From positions 444-16,863 of the forward strand of contig PLMM01000422.1 of the NCBI GenBank assembly GCA_003142495.1: 16,420 nt of DNA. The letters run 5' to 3'. Origin of the DNA: Gemmatimonadota bacterium (GTDB lineage: Bacteria; Gemmatimonadota; Gemmatimonadetes; Gemmatimonadales; Gemmatimonadaceae). Both the position numbers and the translations under genes were made by a program. Position 1 is the first letter of the stretch, and the number at the start of each line of letters is the position of its first letter. The notes beneath the pieces are model-generated. The model did no database searches, had not been told where the DNA came from, and was given only the letters and a program-made list of their open reading frames with translations. Shown here piece after piece: positions 15,154 to 16,420 of the stretch.

Positions 15154-16420
15154 CTAGTGGGCGGTGCTCGCCGAACGGGTTGCGGTGTGCTCGGGAGCGC
15201 CGGCGGCGAGCGAGCGTGCCGAGCTCGAGATCACGCCGGTGAGACGCTGGCCATCGAGCCGCTCAGTCGGCCGGACGCCGATATAGGCGGCCAGGGTTGG
15301 AGCGATGTCTACCGTGCGAGCGGAGTACTGCAGCGTTTTGGGAGCGATGCGCGGGCCCATGAAGGCGATCGGCACTCGGACGTCGTCATCATTGAGAGTC
15401 CCGTGCTCCGCGGACAGCTTGCCGGACGACCAGACGAAGTTCGGCTTCGCAACGACGCACACGAGCCAGCCCACGTCCGCCGGAACGGCATTCCGCCAGC
15501 GTATGGCGTCGACATCGCGCCCACTCGCGCGAGTCAGCGTTCGCGGCGTGTAGATGCGCTCGATGCCGCTTCTGCCCCGGAGCCGCGCCGCGACCGCGTT
15601 CGCCAGGCTATCAATGTCGAGGCCGCGCGCGCGCAACGCCGCAGTATCCGCGGCCAGTAGCCCATTCCCGAAGTCGATCCCGAAGTCCGCATGGTACCGC
15701 GCGGTGAGCTCCGCGGACATCGTGCGGGCAACATCATCCAGCGAGATGCGGCCGGCCGTGACGTGCTGGACGGAGGCGAGATATTCGGGGAAGGACGTCA
15801 CGCCGTGATCCGAGGTCAGCGCAAGCACGATGCGATTCTCCGGCACGAGCGCGCCGAGCGAGTCGAGAAAAACGCCAAGCCACTTGTCGAGGTGCAGAAG
15901 ATGGTCGTGCATCTCGCGCGAATCCGGACCGTACGCGTGGCCGACGGCGTCCGTAGTCGACAGCGAGATCGAGAGCAAATCCGTGGCGCTGCCGTTGCCG
16001 AGGGAGAGCGACCGCACGCCATCGAGTGCGAAGGCGAGCGTCAGCGAATCCATCCACGGGAAGCTCGAGAGCTGAGCGCGCACTTCTTTCGCGGTGGCCG
16101 GAAAGGCGTGCGGAAAGGTGAAGTCACTTCCACCGTGCTCGAAGGGCATCGAGTCCGGCTCCGCGTAGTCACCCTCCGGACGGAGTAGCTCCCACTTCGT
16201 TCCGGCGAGCGCATCCGGGCCGTGTCGCGCATTGAAATCGCTCACCCATCCCGGGAGCGTGTCGGCGTAATAGTGGCTCGTCGTAAAGCCACCGCCGGAA
16301 TACCAGAAAACGGCGCCCAGCGCTCTTCCGACGGGAAGGATTGCCCCGCGATCCTTGCGTGAGACGGATAGCACTCGCGAATTGGGATTCTTCGCGAGCA
16401 TCCAATCGAAAAGTGTAGTC
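15154..16420 (-). CDS. PafA-like alkaline phosphatase (alkaline phosphatase/phosphodiesterase superfamily), N-terminus beyond window edge
   Basis: At least 421 codons; the frame is open to the right edge, so the signal peptide and the nucleophilic Thr are not visible. Numbering from the ATG codon at 16401: KDR (K16, R18) corresponds to the K162/R164 substrate clamp of Elizabethkingia PafA. F39-T40-T41-S42-H43-Y44-Y45 and PGWVSDFN follow as in that family. Zinc ligands are D151 and H155 (DAVGH), D198 and H199 (SDHG) and H333 (EHGT). These features favour a phosphomonoesterase that releases phosphate from diverse organic esters outside the cytoplasm, rather than a nucleotide pyrophosphatase. 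The gene ends with a Ser/Ala/Thr-rich tail and is followed by a strong intrinsic terminator, so it is the last gene of its transcript. Confidence 0.92.
   Translation of the reverse strand, partial: TTLFDWMLAKNPNSRVLSVSRKDRGAILPVGRALGAVFWYSGGGFTTSHYYADTLPGWVSDFNARHGPDALAGTKWELLRPEGDYAEPDSMPFEHGGSDFTFPHAFPATAKEVRAQLSSFPWMDSLTLAFALDGVRSLSLGNGSATDLLSISLSTTDAVGHAYGPDSREMHDHLLHLDKWLGVFLDSLGALVPENRIVLALTSDHGVTSFPEYLASVQHVTAGRISLDDVARTMSAELTARYHADFGIDFGNGLLAADTAALRARGLDIDSLANAVAARLRGRSGIERIYTPRTLTRASGRDVDAIRWRNAVPADVGWLVCVVAKPNFVWSSGKLSAEHGTLNDDDVRVPIAFMGPRIAPKTLQYSARTVDIAPTLAAYIGVRPTERLDGQRLTGVISSSARSLAAGAPEHTATRSASTAH

Noticed and set aside
13347..15242. A 631-codon plus-strand open frame opposite the CcdA-TlpA gene
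   Set aside because: It overlaps the well-supported GNAT gene in another frame and is antisense to a gene with clear redox motifs. Its composition is Arg/Glu/His-rich without any recognisable domain.

Overview
The window is GC-rich (about two thirds G+C by eye) bacterial chromosomal DNA, tightly packed with genes. I see no mobile element, CRISPR array, rRNA or tRNA. Gene style and content suggest a Gemmatimonadota-like soil or environmental bacterium: an M13 metallopeptidase with an AAQA-type signal peptide, a double zinc-ribbon membrane protein, a futalosine-pathway MqnD and a DipZ-like CcdA-thioredoxin fusion. This assignment is inference; no marker gene settles it.

Layout. (1) Positions 1-2901, minus strand: a compact operon reading EamA/DMT transporter, HAD phosphatase, CYTH (class IV adenylate cyclase-like) protein, then an unrecognised protein cut by the left window edge. 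Junctions are 4-bp and 8-bp overlaps and a TAG-ATG abutment. (2) Positions 2976-5466, plus strand: a DUF6941-like small protein, then a secreted M13 zinc metallopeptidase. (3) Positions 5481-6755, minus strand: a coupled trio of an eight-cysteine zinc micro-protein, a 92-aa protein of unknown function and a YkfC-like NlpC/P60 murein-peptide hydrolase. (4) Positions 6828-11239, minus strand: a two-component pair. It comprises a soluble GAF-GAF-GAF-PAS hybrid histidine kinase and an NtrC-type regulator whose sigma-54 contact motif (GAFTGA) has been lost. (5) Positions 11357-13060, minus strand: MqnD of menaquinone synthesis, downstream of a zinc-ribbon/transmembrane/helical-repeat protein. (6) Positions 13144-13629, plus strand: a GNAT acetyltransferase. 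It ends on the same CTAG tetranucleotide as the oppositely directed CcdA-TlpA fusion (13626-14978). (7) Positions 15154-16420, minus strand: a PafA-like alkaline phosphatase cut by the right edge, with a good intrinsic terminator behind it.

Functionally the window is mostly housekeeping and cell-envelope work: peptide and murein-peptide hydrolysis, periplasmic thiol chemistry, phosphate release and quinone synthesis, plus one signalling pair. I do not find a clear-cut new defence or biosynthetic system. The most interesting leads are the regulator that keeps a sigma-54 activator body without its sigma-54 contact loop, the coupled zinc-micro-protein/92-aa/NlpC trio, the unrecognised CYTH-operon partner, and -10-like hexamers placed so close to several start codons that leaderless transcription is plausible.
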